A DNA stretch of 64,000 bases from Nitrospira sp. BO4 (GCA_030144965.1 JAMPUU010000024.1:1-64000), one strand, 5' to 3'; shown: positions 35,491 through 45,766, numbered from the stretch's first letter. Translations and numbers: made by a program. Notes: a model not told the origin generated them from the letters alone.

Positions 35491-36599
35491 GCGTACCCCG
35501 TGGTCGGAACGAGGAGCGCCCGCTCTCCAAGGATGGATTCGATGGCCTGAATGGCACGCTGCACGGATAGCTGCTGGAGGCAATCACTCAAACTGTTGAT
35601 GTGACGGTCGCACCCTTCAGCAAAGCAAGGCACACACTCCCCTTCTCCCTGGAGCAGAAACACATTTCCCTGCCGCTGCGAACCTTGCCTGACCCACGGA
35701 CTTTGCGTCGTGGGAGAGAAGTCCTTCGGCCACGGACCCCACTTCACCGGATTTGACGGCCCAAAGAGCACGACGGTAGGCACCCCGACAGCGGCCGCCA
35801 TATGACTCACCGCCGTATCAGTTCCGATATACACAGCCGCGCGGCTTAAGAGACAGCCAAGGGCCGGCAGCGTCACTCGGCCGACCAGATTCACGGCACC
35901 CGGCAACCCCTGGATGACTTGTTCGCAGTACGCCTCTTGGCCTGACTCCATACCTGTGACAACTACCCCCATCCCACGGTCAATCAACCACTGCCCAAGC
36001 GCCACCCACCCAGCCACCGTCCAAGTCTTGTAGGCAAACTTCGGCGATATATGTAACACGGCATATCGTCGAGCATCCCGCATCTGAGGAAACATGCGCT
36101 GAACTGAGTTTTCATCGTCTTGAGTCCACGTCACAATAGGAGTTCCAAGCGGCTTGATTTTCAAGGATTCGAGCAACCGCAGATTCATGACGATCGTATG
36201 AGTCTGCAGGTTGTCAAAGGGAACCCATTCGTGAAGTAGACGCTGTTTCCACCGTGATTTGTTGTCCGGCAAGAGAGTCCCTATACGATATCGACCGGCC
36301 ACCCAAGCGTGAAAGGTGGGACGGTCTCCCGCCAGAACAGAAAGCGCGACATCATAGCGTCGCCACATCGCGCGCAGTAATTTCAGATGTTTCGCAATCG
36401 TCGGGCGCTCGGGAATCGTCCAGATCCGCCGGATATCCTCATTTGCCGACACGATATCTTCGGTCCCTTCGAACACCAGCATATCGATCATCAGATGCGG
36501 CAACGCGGTCTTGAGGGAGCGTACGACGGGTGTCGCTAAGAGCACGTCGCCGATTCGACGCGTACAGACGACCAATGCGCTTCGCATTTCCCGATTCAT
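35487..36599 (-). CDS. Glycosyltransferase family 9 (heptosyltransferase type)
   Basis: A 370-residue GT-B transferase. RRIGDVLLATPVVRSLK at the N-terminus and the C-terminal GRVTLPALGCLLSRAAVYIGTDTAVSHMAAA with VVLFGPSNPVKWGPW are the GT9/ADP-heptose:LPS heptosyltransferase pattern. It should add a heptose or related residue to lipid A core or to the surface glycan. The donor cannot be confirmed because no heptose-nucleotide genes are in the window. Confidence 0.9.
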   Translation of the reverse strand: MNREMRSALVVCTRRIGDVLLATPVVRSLKTALPHLMIDMLVFEGTEDIVSANEDIRRIWTIPERPTIAKHLKLLRAMWRRYDVALSVLAGDRPTFHAWVAGRYRIGTLLPDNKSRWKQRLLHEWVPFDNLQTHTIVMNLRLLESLKIKPLGTPIVTWTQDDENSVQRMFPQMRDARRYAVLHISPKFAYKTWTVAGWVALGQWLIDRGMGVVVTGMESGQEAYCEQVIQGLPGAVNLVGRVTLPALGCLLSRAAVYIGTDTAVSHMAAAVGVPTVVLFGPSNPVKWGPWPKDFSPTTQSPWVRQGSQRQGNVFLLQGEGECVPCFAEGCDRHINSLSDCLQQLSVQRAIQAIESILGERALLVPTTGYA

Positions 36600-36623
36600 C
36601 GAGCACCTAGGTATCGTATCGCA

Positions 36624-37439
36624 TCAGAGCCCACCGTGCCGATCAAGTCCTATGGCGGCACGCACCGCCGTCGATTGCAACAGCTCATCCAAACGCTTCT
36701 GATTGGTCGGAAGTCTCATGCGATCCTGCTCAGGGTGCCACAAATGGAAGACTGTCGCGGCAAACCGTGCGTTCTTGTGCTTCACGCCGGCGTGGAGAAG
36801 CCGAATGATCAGATCAGAATCTTCCAGCCCCCATCCCTCGTAGGACTCGTCAAGTCCATTCACACGGATCAAGTCTGCGCGCCACACGGAGAGATTGCAC
36901 GTCTTGATACCTTTCCAACGATCCGGCGACCATTTTCGGAACCCGCCATCAGGTAATGTCATCAACGGAAGTACGCGATTGATTTCCCTTCGTGACCAGG
37001 AAAGGACCCACTCGATTCCGCCCCATGCGTGAATTAGAAGCCGCTCATGCACAACACGGTTCGTCAACTCGGCGGCAAGTAACACACGATTCGACCCGAG
37101 AAAGTAACCAGGTTCGGCAAGTCGCTTGTGAGCACACACGAAATGCCGGGAGGGAACACAGTCTCCATCCGTAAAAATAATGTAGTCGGCGCTCGTCGAT
37201 GCGACGGCTCGGTTGCGAATCGCTGCGGCGCGAAATCCTCGATCCTCCTGCCAGATATGCGTCAGCGAGAACGGTGCGCGCCGCGCAAACTGCCGGACGA
37301 CCTCCGCCGTCTCTTCTTTCGAACCGTCATCCGCAACGACCAGTCCAAAATCGTGATCGCTTTGGCCGCAATACCCTTCCAACACAGCCGCCAGCGCATC
37401 AGGACGATTGTACGTCGTAACGATTACCGCTGTTTTCAT
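36624..37439 (-). CDS. Glycosyltransferase family 2
   Basis: A 271-residue GT-A transferase starting AVIVTTYNRPDALAAVLEG, with VADDGSKEE and FTDGDCVPS, where the DGD is the metal-binding acidic motif, then a galactosyltransferase-like C-terminal block (GWGLEDSDLIIRLLHAG). The latter makes it resemble the GT27/GT7-type chain-extending family. Start ATG 37439 overlaps the previous gene as ATGA; the long in-frame N-terminal extension is not used. Sugar specificity is unknown. Confidence 0.88.
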   Translation of the reverse strand: MKTAVIVTTYNRPDALAAVLEGYCGQSDHDFGLVVADDGSKEETAEVVRQFARRAPFSLTHIWQEDRGFRAAAIRNRAVASTSADYIIFTDGDCVPSRHFVCAHKRLAEPGYFLGSNRVLLAAELTNRVVHERLLIHAWGGIEWVLSWSRREINRVLPLMTLPDGGFRKWSPDRWKGIKTCNLSVWRADLIRVNGLDESYEGWGLEDSDLIIRLLHAGVKHKNARFAATVFHLWHPEQDRMRLPTNQKRLDELLQSTAVRAAIGLDRHGGL

Positions 37440-38236
37440 TTCGGAGGGGCGTGACCGGTGCGCCGAAGCGGCATCTGTTTGGGAAGCGGCCACATCTCCT
37501 GCTGCTCGAATCGCTTGGCATATCGATAAAATGTTCCCTCAAAATTTCCGAAGGCGATGACGAAGCCGGGCCAGCCGTCCAGAAACCCACGTTTAACCAC
37601 GTAATGTTTGAGAAATGACCAGAGGCCGTGAAACAGAGCCGCCCCCATCGACACCCGTTGATCGGCAAGCTTCAACGCTCCAAGCGACGAGTAGCGGTTG
37701 GCCTTCTTGACGACCTCTTCGAAGTCGCCGAACGGGATCTGCCAAATCGCATGCGTCAGCCGTCCGACCGGCTTGGTGGTCAAGAGTTCGTATCCTTCGT
37801 GGACCGGAGATTCCGCATACTTCATAGCCCCTTTCCTGAACAACTGCGGCTGGCGGAAATTCGGATACCAGCCGGAATGCGTAATCCAACGTCCCATGAA
37901 GTAATTCCGTCGCGGCACCAGATAGGCATCGTGTGCAGGAGTCTCCGCAAGGACCGCGAGAATCTCGTCCCGAACGTCCGGTGTGCAGCGTTCATCCGTA
38001 TCGAGGCTGAAGATCCACTCGTGCGTGCAGGCCTCGATGGCTTGATTTCGCAGATGGCCGAAACCCTGAAACGGAATCTGGACAACCCGGGCTCCCAAGT
38101 CCTGGGCAATCCGGGCCGTCTCGTCCGTACTGGCAGAATCGACCACGATGATTTCATCCGCCCATAACACGCTATTAATGGCATCGGCAATCTTCTTCGC
38201 CTCGTTGTAGGCGATGATATATGTCGAAAGACTCAT
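37436..38236 (-). CDS. Glycosyltransferase family 2 (WaaE/KdtX type)
   Basis: A 266-residue GT2 with STYIIAYNEAKKIADAINSV, IIVVDSASTDET, and SLDTDERCTP, followed by RNYFMGRWITHSGWYPNFR, a stretch characteristic of the WaaE/KdtX subgroup that adds a glucose-like residue to the lipopolysaccharide inner core. The C-terminal region contains amphipathic, membrane-proximal helices. It overlaps its neighbours by 4 bp on both sides, which suggests a translationally coupled block of core-assembly genes. Confidence 0.9.
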   Translation of the reverse strand: MSLSTYIIAYNEAKKIADAINSVLWADEIIVVDSASTDETARIAQDLGARVVQIPFQGFGHLRNQAIEACTHEWIFSLDTDERCTPDVRDEILAVLAETPAHDAYLVPRRNYFMGRWITHSGWYPNFRQPQLFRKGAMKYAESPVHEGYELLTTKPVGRLTHAIWQIPFGDFEEVVKKANRYSSLGALKLADQRVSMGAALFHGLWSFLKHYVVKRGFLDGWPGFVIAFGNFEGTFYRYAKRFEQQEMWPLPKQMPLRRTGHAPPK

Positions 38237-39507
38237 GTCTTCGTATCGAGTTGCGGATCAGTCCCGGAATACATCAGCCCGGAGAACCAGCAGTAAAACA
38301 GTTTCTCCGTATGGTCGACAAGAAAAGGGTTAAAAAAACATCCGACCGCAATAGTGACCACCAGTCCTCTGGCGAGCAGCCCGTACGCCGCATCACCGGC
38401 CAGTGGTGCCGATCGCCACTGTTGTACAAACAACCAGAGTAGTAAGCCGAGTCCGACTATTCCTACTTGTGCCATGATGAAGAGGTATTGATTGTGGGGG
38501 TGGGGGGGTACTGCCATGCCGGGTTGTACCGCACGCGAGCGGTACGCTTGAACAAACCCTCCGGTCCCGACGCCTATCAGGGGGTGGTCCCGAATAATCT
38601 CGGCCGTATGATAGAAGAATTCCAATCGCCAGCCTACCGGATCGGCAGCCGCCACCTGGGGGTTCCACTGTGTGGTACCGGAGACGACGAGCTCCACCCG
38701 TTGATGGAAAGAGGACGACACCTGGTACGCCGCCGAAAATGCCAGGCATAAGCCCACGATCGCCGCGAGCATGCCTCGCCATCCGAAGTACATATGGAAG
38801 GCCATTACGGCAAGCCCGGCCAACACCACATACCCGGTTCGGCCCTGCACCATCAATAACACATTACCTGCGGCCAAGACTGCGGCGCCTCCCAACCCCC
38901 AACGCACCCACCTCTGTGAAGATTTCCAAGCCAATACGGCAAACAACAACGCACCGAAGGCCATCAGCACGTTATGCGTTGTGTGCTTTTTGAATACGCA
39001 CGGGTTGAACCGATCACAATTGAGAGCCTGGCTGCCTGGAAGAAACCCCACACTTAAGGCAAGGGACAGCAGCAGCGTCACAACCAACGATGCCGTGAGC
39101 GCAAGGAGCGCGCGATTTCGCTCGTGGATGCCGACCGCCATCGAAATCAACAGAGGAATCAGCAGCAGATCGGCGTACTTCTTTACGGCCAGCACTCGCT
39201 CTTCCAGAGAACCCATTCCCCATAGAGACCCGGCCAACAACCACCCGAACAAGAGTATTGCGCTCACTGCCACTGGATTCGCCGTGATTCGACGGATTCG
39301 GTCCCGCCACTCTCCACTTGCGACCCAACACACAACCAGCAGGGCGACAAGAACGCCGTCCGCCGACACCCAGATCGGTAAGGTGAAGCCGAGTGCGGTT
39401 GTTGCCCAACCTGCCACCCGCCTCGCTTCCATCTGCAGACGGTTGATCCCCCAAGGGGATAACTCCATGCCCTCCCCCATACCCGAAACCCTCTTTGAAA
39501 CGGACAT
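38233..39507 (-). CDS. O-antigen ligase / Wzy-type polymerase
   Basis: A 424-residue polytopic protein with about 10-12 hydrophobic segments and a large periplasmic loop (about 275-330) containing HPLIGVGTGGFVQAYR, the Wzy_C/WaaL signature, and HPHNQYLFIMAQVG. It joins polymerised O-antigen to lipid A-core or polymerises repeat units. Which of the two it is cannot be told from sequence alone. ATG 39468 (MELSPWG) has GGGGGAGG close upstream and is an alternative start to 39507. Confidence 0.88.
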   Translation of the reverse strand: MSVSKRVSGMGEGMELSPWGINRLQMEARRVAGWATTALGFTLPIWVSADGVLVALLVVCWVASGEWRDRIRRITANPVAVSAILLFGWLLAGSLWGMGSLEERVLAVKKYADLLLIPLLISMAVGIHERNRALLALTASLVVTLLLSLALSVGFLPGSQALNCDRFNPCVFKKHTTHNVLMAFGALLFAVLAWKSSQRWVRWGLGGAAVLAAGNVLLMVQGRTGYVVLAGLAVMAFHMYFGWRGMLAAIVGLCLAFSAAYQVSSSFHQRVELVVSGTTQWNPQVAAADPVGWRLEFFYHTAEIIRDHPLIGVGTGGFVQAYRSRAVQPGMAVPPHPHNQYLFIMAQVGIVGLGLLLWLFVQQWRSAPLAGDAAYGLLARGLVVTIAVGCFFNPFLVDHTEKLFYCWFSGLMYSGTDPQLDTKT

Positions 39508-39549
39508 AATTACTTTGTTCGGGACAACACGATGTGAAGCACGATCACG

Positions 39550-40707
39550 CTACACTTCGACGGTTACTTTGGCAGAATCCTGTGCCGGCACAGGGACGGG
39601 ATTGCTGTCACTTATGATTTGCGGATCTCGGGCAGGATGAGAGTAGTTTCGCTTCTGCTCCAACCTATTCACCAGTTTCCCTAATACGAAAAACATGACC
39701 AGCCATGCACCAAGAATGAGCAACCGCCAATTTCCGTTTGAATGATGGTAGAGAATTGCCAATCCTCCACAGGTGAGCATGACTCCATACTCTGCGAGCA
39801 CGGTCCGGCGATGGCTCCATCCGCATAGCACCAACCGTTGATAATAATGCTCTCGGTGAGCCTCCCAGATCTTTTGGCGACGGACTGCCCGCCGAATCAG
39901 GGTCACAGTCGCATCAATGATGAAGGGCGAGAAGACAATGATCGGTACCCAAAAATCGAACATCTTGACTTGCATTCCAAGTAACATCAATGTTCCCGCC
40001 AAGAAACCGACCGTGATACTCCCGGCATCACCCATGAAAATACGCGCCGGCGGGAAATTATGAGCGAGAAATCCCAGCGCACTCATCGCGACGAACGAGG
40101 CGATGATGAGCATGATCGGGAAATTGGCCTCCCACGCGAAATAGGCAAGAAAGCCGAACCCCCAAAACGTCATCCCGCCCGCAAATCCATCCATACCATC
40201 CATAAAGTTATAGAGGTTCGCCATCCACATCAGCACGAGGGCGCTCACTGGAATCGCTGCCAGTCCTAGATGGATCACCAGCACTTCAGGTATGGGAATG
40301 GATGACATCGTCAGCCCGACACCGCCGATAATGATAGAAGCAGAGACTGCTTGTACACCCAGGCGGAGACTTGCGGGGAGACCGACACAATCGTCGATGA
40401 AGGACACAATGAAGATCAGGAGCATCGAAGCCACGATCCAGACGCTTCCCGAGGCCACTCCCTTCGGGAGCACGGCTTTCGTGGGTTGTGCAATGGCAAG
40501 CATGCTTGCGGCTGCAATAAGACCGATCACCACACTGGCAACAATGGCCAACCCTCCGGTTTGCGGAGTCGGCATGGAATGCAATGTTCGCTCATTTGGG
40601 TGGGCGAGTATCGAAAGAAACGATTTGGGTGAACACAAGCTTCGCGTGATCCACCACGCCGAGAGAAAAGCCACAGCCGCTGGGAATATGACCATTATGA
40701 TTTGCAT
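39550..40707 (-). CDS. WecA-type undecaprenyl-phosphate glycosyltransferase
   Basis: A 385-residue integral membrane enzyme with about 11 helices of the MraY/WecA family. Catalytic landmarks are SFIDDCVGLPA (acidic pair), LYNFMDGMDGFAGG (NxxNxxDGxDGLA type) and RIFMGDAGSITVGF. It transfers a sugar-1-phosphate (GlcNAc- or a modified HexNAc-type) from UDP to the lipid carrier, initiating surface-polysaccharide assembly. A bacillosamine-type or QuiNAc sugar from the WbpM-like dehydratase is a possible donor. Confidence 0.93.
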   Translation of the reverse strand: MQIIMVIFPAAVAFLSAWWITRSLCSPKSFLSILAHPNERTLHSMPTPQTGGLAIVASVVIGLIAAASMLAIAQPTKAVLPKGVASGSVWIVASMLLIFIVSFIDDCVGLPASLRLGVQAVSASIIIGGVGLTMSSIPIPEVLVIHLGLAAIPVSALVLMWMANLYNFMDGMDGFAGGMTFWGFGFLAYFAWEANFPIMLIIASFVAMSALGFLAHNFPPARIFMGDAGSITVGFLAGTLMLLGMQVKMFDFWVPIIVFSPFIIDATVTLIRRAVRRQKIWEAHREHYYQRLVLCGWSHRRTVLAEYGVMLTCGGLAILYHHSNGNWRLLILGAWLVMFFVLGKLVNRLEQKRNYSHPARDPQIISDSNPVPVPAQDSAKVTVEV

Positions 40708-40752
40708 GGTTCTTGTCTTATCGGGTCACACTACTCTCCATGCTCGACTTTC

Positions 40753-41748
40753 TCAAGATCCGGCGCCGGTTGCCCCGCGGTAGAACGCAATCAGTTCGGG
40801 AACCGCCTCTTTGAACGAGTGCGTCGCCTTGTACCCTAATTCACGTGTGATGGCTGTGGAATTGAACCACGCACAGCCGATGAGTTTTGCCAGACGTTCG
40901 GTTGTCAGGGGAGTATGCCGTCCGCTGATCCCTTTGAGCAAGTCGCCACATCGCGCCCCTCCTTTGAGCACCCAGAGTGGAACCCGCCATCGCGGGGGAG
41001 CCTTCCCCAATCCGGTTCGCAGCCAGTCGTACAGATCGGTCACACAATACGGCTCGGCGTCGGCGACGATGTATGCCGCTCGCCCGATACTCGGCGCTTG
41101 GAGGCACAGCAATACGGCCTGGACGAAGTTGCCGACATGCAAGAGGCTTCGGACCGCTGGGAGACGAGGCAAAGCAGGAAACCGTCCACGGTCAATCGCT
41201 TGGATCATTTGAAAGAGGTTGCCTTTGTTCGTCGGTCCATAAACCATGGGAAGACGGAGCGATACGGCGGTGAGATCATGTCGGGCGCCATAGTCAGAGA
41301 CAAGTTGTTCGGCTTGCCATTTTGACCGGCCATAGGCTGTCTGTGGATCGGGAGTCCGTGTTTCATCAATACATCCGCTTGTCTCTTCGCCGAAGACTTT
41401 GACTGAACTCGCAAACACGATCCTCCGGACACCGGCCTCGACTGCCGCATCCAGGATGTGCTTCGTGCCTTTAATATTGACGGCTTCATAGTCTTGTTCG
41501 AACCCAGCATCATCGAGCGCATGAACCTTGGCCGCCAGATGCACAATGGCCCCACAGCCATCGGTTATCTCTCTGACTCGCTGAGAATCCCGGACGTCCG
41601 CCACGACGGTTTCGACTCCTGGCAAAAATGAGATGGATTTTGTTGCGTCGTGAAGGAGCGCCCGAACTTGATAGCCAGACCGGCACAGTTCTTTGACGAC
41701 GGACGATCCGAGAAACCCTGATGCCCCTGTCACCAACACCTTGGTCAT
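40753..41748 (-). CDS. NAD-dependent sugar epimerase/dehydratase
   Basis: A 331-residue extended SDR: KVLVTGASGFLGSSVVKEL, FASSVKVFGEETSG and catalytic YGRSKWQAEQL. It resembles nucleotide-sugar 4-epimerases/4-keto-reductases that finish 6-deoxy-HexNAc donors next to WbpM and WecA genes, such as QuiNAc 4-ketoreductase, which is an inference from context. ATG 41748 overlaps the GT4 stop as ATGA; an upstream in-frame extension to 41841 is disregarded. Confidence 0.88.
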   Translation of the reverse strand: MTKVLVTGASGFLGSSVVKELCRSGYQVRALLHDATKSISFLPGVETVVADVRDSQRVREITDGCGAIVHLAAKVHALDDAGFEQDYEAVNIKGTKHILDAAVEAGVRRIVFASSVKVFGEETSGCIDETRTPDPQTAYGRSKWQAEQLVSDYGARHDLTAVSLRLPMVYGPTNKGNLFQMIQAIDRGRFPALPRLPAVRSLLHVGNFVQAVLLCLQAPSIGRAAYIVADAEPYCVTDLYDWLRTGLGKAPPRWRVPLWVLKGGARCGDLLKGISGRHTPLTTERLAKLIGCAWFNSTAITRELGYKATHSFKEAVPELIAFYRGATGAGS

Positions 41749-42908
41749 GCATACCCATTCAATTGGTCCATCGTTGAAACGGCCTTCAACTGCTCTCGGT
41801 ACAAATTCAGCATCTGCCCTGCGATTTCCGGAACCGACCATTCGGCGACGGCCAGTTCCCGGCCTCGACGGCCCATTGCCTGGCGACTCCGGCCATCGGC
41901 CAAGAGTTCCTCAATCGCCAACGCCAGCGCCCCAGAATTTCTCGGCGGAACCAGAAGACCATTGTCACGGTCTCTGACGATGTCTCGGCAACCCGGCATA
42001 TCCGTTGCCACAATCGCCCTGCCACAAGCTGCCGCTTCTAAGAGCACTTTGGGAAGACCTTCTCCATAATAGGAGGGCAGCACAACGAGAGTGGCAGCCC
42101 CATACACAGACACCATATCCTCACGGTGTCCCCACCATTCCACCACTCCTTCCTGTACCCATTCGGCAAGCCGTGCCTGAGAAATCGCAGCAGGATTATG
42201 TTCATCACATCGCCCAACAAGGACATATCTCGCCATGACGCCTTTGCGTTTCAAGTCGCGAGCCGCCTCAACAAACTCTCCTACTCCTTTGTCCCATAAC
42301 ATCCGGGCCGGAAGGAGAACGATCGGGATACCTGACGGTTCCGGTTGTACAGAATACAATTCGACGTCGATACCGGAGCCCGCAACAATCCTCGTGCGCG
42401 AGACAGGAACCACCCCTTCACTGACAAGCCGGTTCTGGTCATCGTGGTTTTGGACCAGGACGGTTGAGCGCCCCAAATGGAGCACAGCCTTCAGCGCCGT
42501 CTTCACACACCATCGTAGCAGCCGACTCCGGTCGTCGACAAAGACATACCCGAGACCGGCAAATGCATTGATCACCCCGGGAACTCGAGTGACCCACGCA
42601 GCGAGGGTTCCATAGAGAATCGGCTTCATGGCAACATGGTGAACCACAGTGGGTCTGACACGGCGATACAATCGCACCAGTTCGGCGATGGCGATCAACT
42701 CGCGAAATGGATTGTGGCTCCCACGGACCATTCCCAGCGGCATGAGTTGAAACCCTTGCTCTCTGATTCGCTCACCATGATCGGTCACGCGCGTCGCGAC
42801 GACGACCTCATATCCTGCCTCTTGCGCGGCCCGCGCGAGATCGGCGCGATGAGACCAGAAATACCAGTCCTCAGTGATGAGATACAGTAGGCGCGGGCGG
42901 TCGCTCAT
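41745..42908 (-). CDS. Glycosyltransferase family 4
   Basis: A 387-residue GT-B enzyme. The N-terminal acceptor domain is followed by the GT4 donor domain with LLPARMLWDKGVGEFVEAA and the EX7E-type segment LPSYYGEGLPKVLLEAAACGRAIVATD, then DNGLLVPPRN. It uses a nucleotide-sugar to extend the undecaprenyl-linked glycan. Its start overlaps the end of the amidotransferase gene by 38 bp, an unusually long overlap for this locus. Confidence 0.9.
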   Translation of the reverse strand: MSDRPRLLYLITEDWYFWSHRADLARAAQEAGYEVVVATRVTDHGERIREQGFQLMPLGMVRGSHNPFRELIAIAELVRLYRRVRPTVVHHVAMKPILYGTLAAWVTRVPGVINAFAGLGYVFVDDRSRLLRWCVKTALKAVLHLGRSTVLVQNHDDQNRLVSEGVVPVSRTRIVAGSGIDVELYSVQPEPSGIPIVLLPARMLWDKGVGEFVEAARDLKRKGVMARYVLVGRCDEHNPAAISQARLAEWVQEGVVEWWGHREDMVSVYGAATLVVLPSYYGEGLPKVLLEAAACGRAIVATDMPGCRDIVRDRDNGLLVPPRNSGALALAIEELLADGRSRQAMGRRGRELAVAEWSVPEIAGQMLNLYREQLKAVSTMDQLNGYA

Positions 42909-44838
42909 GAGCACTCAGCCAAGATTGAAACATCAACACGTTCCAGAGCCAATATTGCCAATTGCGCCGACCTGAGAGATGCTCCCGCCATTTCGCTCGA
43001 ATCGGAACCGGATCCAAGTATCCCTCACGTCGGAGCCGCGACTCATCTAACAACGCCTCGGCCCAGTCCCTCAAGCTGCTTCTGAGCCACGAGTCCAACG
43101 GCAGAGCAAAGCCCATCTTAGGCCTTTCGACGAGTTGCTTAGGCACATGGCGGTACAGAACCTGCCGGAGCAGCCATTTCCCTTCACGCTCAGTTCTGAT
43201 CTTCATCGAAATCGGAAGAGTCCAGGCAAACTCCACCACCCGATGGTCGAGCAGGGGCATCCGTGTTTCGAGACTGATCGCCATCGCCGCCCGATCGACC
43301 TTGGCCAGGAGATCGTCCGTGAGATAGCCCACCAAATCGTGGAACATCATTTCTTCACTGAAGTCCTGCTTTCCCAACTGCCGCGCTTGGCCGTCGGCCC
43401 ATATGTGTTCCTCTTTGGCGCCGAGAACCAAAGAGGCCGGTTCTCGATCTTGCGAAACCAAGCGCCGATACAGCTCTGTTTGGCTGTCGACATCGACGAT
43501 TTCAGCAAATTTTCTGATTTTGTCGCCAAACGTCGGGATCCGCAATGATGCCGGAAGACCAGGCCGCAATATTCTGCCGAACCGGTCCCACTGGTCAGGT
43601 GACAGTACGGTTATGGCGCGAGCCACCATGGCCCGCATGGATCTTGGCAGGCGCGCGATCCGCCGCCAGATTAAACGCCCCCAGAAATACCGATTGTATC
43701 CTCCAAACAGCTCGTCACCCCCGTCCCCGGAAAGTGCCACTGTGACAGACCGCCTGGCCAACTGGGCGACAAGGTGAGTTGGAATGGCGGATGGATCGGC
43801 AAACGGCTCGTCATACATCGACGGCAAGAGCGGAATCACTGCTAACGCGTCGGCGGGACCCACGTAGAATTCGGTATGCTCGGTCCCCAAGTGTGCCGCG
43901 ATAGCTTTCGCCTGAGGCGCCTCATTGTATTCGTCTTCGAGAAAACCGATCGAAAAAGTCTTGATCGGCCGGGATGACTGCGCCTGCATCAAGGCCACCA
44001 CGGTCGAGGAATCGACGCCGCCCGACAGCAAGGCGCCAAGCGGCACATCGGCCAGCATCTGTCCACCGATTGCGCGACGTAACAGCCGGTACAGTTCATC
44101 CGTGGCCGTCTCATCGGTCCAATCAAACCGCCGGTCCTGTCCTGCAATCGTCACCGCAGACCAATAGGGCTTGGGCTCCGGCCAATGCTCCGCTGAATCC
44201 ATGGCTGAGATCATCACATAGCTTCCCGGCAAGAGTTTCCTGATCCCGACAAAGATCGAATGTGGTAACGGCACATAGGCATAGCGCAGAAAGCACGCCA
44301 GGGCGCCTCGATCGATTTCGCCGGTCCAGTCTGAGTGGACTTCCAAAGCCTTCAACTCCGAGGCGAACATGAACGTCCCGTTGCGCCATCCGTAGTAAAG
44401 CGGCTTCTCACCGATGCGGTCACGAGCCAAGATCAAACAGCGCTCCACCCGATCCCACAGCGCTACAGCAAACATACCGACACTGGTTTGGAGAGTTTTT
44501 TCGACACCCCAGTTCTCAAAGGCCGCCAGCAGTGTTTCAGTGTCCGAATGTCCGCGCCACGGCACACTACCGAGCTGTTCGCGAAGGTCCATATGATTGT
44601 AGATTTCGCCGTTGAACACGATCACATATCGACCGGAAGTCGAATGCATCGGCTGGTGACCGGCGGCAGAGAGATCCAGGATCGACAGCCGGGCATGGCC
44701 CAGCCCAACGCCTACAGACGGATCGCTCCACACACCTGAATCGTCCGGCCCGCGATAGCGAATCGCCCCGACCATCGCAGAAACAAAAAGATTCGGTTCA
44801 GATTGTCTGCACGCTAGAACGCCGGCTATACCGCACAT
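42871..44838 (-). CDS. Asparagine synthase-type amidotransferase (first copy)
   Basis: A 655-residue protein with an N-terminal Ntn glutaminase (MCGIAGVLA, nucleophile Cys2; RLSILDLSAAGHQPM; NGEIYNHMDL) and a C-terminal AMP-forming synthetase with PP-loop LLSGGVDSSTVVALM. Full-length members in polysaccharide loci are thought to amidate a sugar carboxylate rather than aspartate; this is inference from context. A 38-bp overlap links it to the downstream GT4 gene. A second, distinct copy lies at 57-59 kb. Confidence 0.92.
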   Translation of the reverse strand: MCGIAGVLACRQSEPNLFVSAMVGAIRYRGPDDSGVWSDPSVGVGLGHARLSILDLSAAGHQPMHSTSGRYVIVFNGEIYNHMDLREQLGSVPWRGHSDTETLLAAFENWGVEKTLQTSVGMFAVALWDRVERCLILARDRIGEKPLYYGWRNGTFMFASELKALEVHSDWTGEIDRGALACFLRYAYVPLPHSIFVGIRKLLPGSYVMISAMDSAEHWPEPKPYWSAVTIAGQDRRFDWTDETATDELYRLLRRAIGGQMLADVPLGALLSGGVDSSTVVALMQAQSSRPIKTFSIGFLEDEYNEAPQAKAIAAHLGTEHTEFYVGPADALAVIPLLPSMYDEPFADPSAIPTHLVAQLARRSVTVALSGDGGDELFGGYNRYFWGRLIWRRIARLPRSMRAMVARAITVLSPDQWDRFGRILRPGLPASLRIPTFGDKIRKFAEIVDVDSQTELYRRLVSQDREPASLVLGAKEEHIWADGQARQLGKQDFSEEMMFHDLVGYLTDDLLAKVDRAAMAISLETRMPLLDHRVVEFAWTLPISMKIRTEREGKWLLRQVLYRHVPKQLVERPKMGFALPLDSWLRSSLRDWAEALLDESRLRREGYLDPVPIRAKWREHLSGRRNWQYWLWNVLMFQSWLSAHERPPAPTVSHH

Positions 44839-44926
44839 CTACGGCACTGACCCAACTGGGGGGCAGCCTTCCCTGACTGAGGAGAACAGCGTGAGGTGGG
44901 AGTCCGCAGCACGCGCATGAATCCCA

Positions 44927-45766
44927 TTAGAGTATTCGAGAACGAAGCCAGCGCAGCCGGTTCACAACATCTGCCGCGAGAGATTCACCAAACATATCGC
45001 TTGCTTTTGTTCTCAAATACGCTTTCATGAATGTCCATGCTCGAATAAAAAGATGCGGCCGCAATCCGTGCTTCTGCTGTGCCAGTCGTGTCTCGACGAA
45101 AATTTGCATGCCTCGTCCCGCTTGGCTGCTCATCCCTCCCGCCCGCATACCCACGACAAACGGTCCGTCGATAAACTGTGCGTCACCATCCTTCAACTCC
45201 CGCAGCAGCCATTCGTAGTCGCCGGAGATGCGGAACGATTCATCGAATAGCCCATGCTCGGCGAATAGCGAACGATGGCACAAGAGTCCGGGATGCGGAA
45301 GAACCATACGATTCCGGAATTCATCGCGGATTTCCGCCCACGGTCTCCCGACGGTCTCGATCACGTTCCCAAGAGCTGAGACGAATCCAACTCGCCCGTA
45401 TATGATGCGCTTACGGGGGAACACCTGATCACCTTCCCGAACTAAGCGCTCAAGGGCATCGGGAGCCCAAAGATAGTCATCGGCACCAAGAAACGCGATC
45501 CAGTCGCCTCGTGCACGGGCGAGCGCTTTGTTCCACGCACTGTACACTCCCGCGTCCGGCTCTGATATCCAGTACGAGAGCTGGTCGGCGTTGCGCCGGA
45601 GGATATCCACCGTTCCATCGGTGGACCCCCCGTCGATCACGATCAATTCACGTGAAACATATGTTTGAGCCGCGACGCTGTCGAGACATTTGGCGATTGT
45701 CGGTGCGGCATTATAGACCGCGACGATGAGGGTGGCCCGAGGCGCTTCGGCGGTTGCGGCACTCAT
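44927..45766 (-). CDS. Glycosyltransferase family 2
   Basis: A 279-residue GT-A enzyme starting ATLIVAVYNAAPTIAKCLDSVA, with LIVIDGGSTDGT and FLGADDYLW in place of a strict DXD. The C-terminal part is helical and basic. It adds one sugar to the surface glycan; donor and acceptor are unknown. It overlaps the end of the upstream GT4 by 4 bp (ATGA), showing they are translated together. Confidence 0.88.
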   Translation of the reverse strand: MSAATAEAPRATLIVAVYNAAPTIAKCLDSVAAQTYVSRELIVIDGGSTDGTVDILRRNADQLSYWISEPDAGVYSAWNKALARARGDWIAFLGADDYLWAPDALERLVREGDQVFPRKRIIYGRVGFVSALGNVIETVGRPWAEIRDEFRNRMVLPHPGLLCHRSLFAEHGLFDESFRISGDYEWLLRELKDGDAQFIDGPFVVGMRAGGMSSQAGRGMQIFVETRLAQQKHGLRPHLFIRAWTFMKAYLRTKASDMFGESLAADVVNRLRWLRSRIL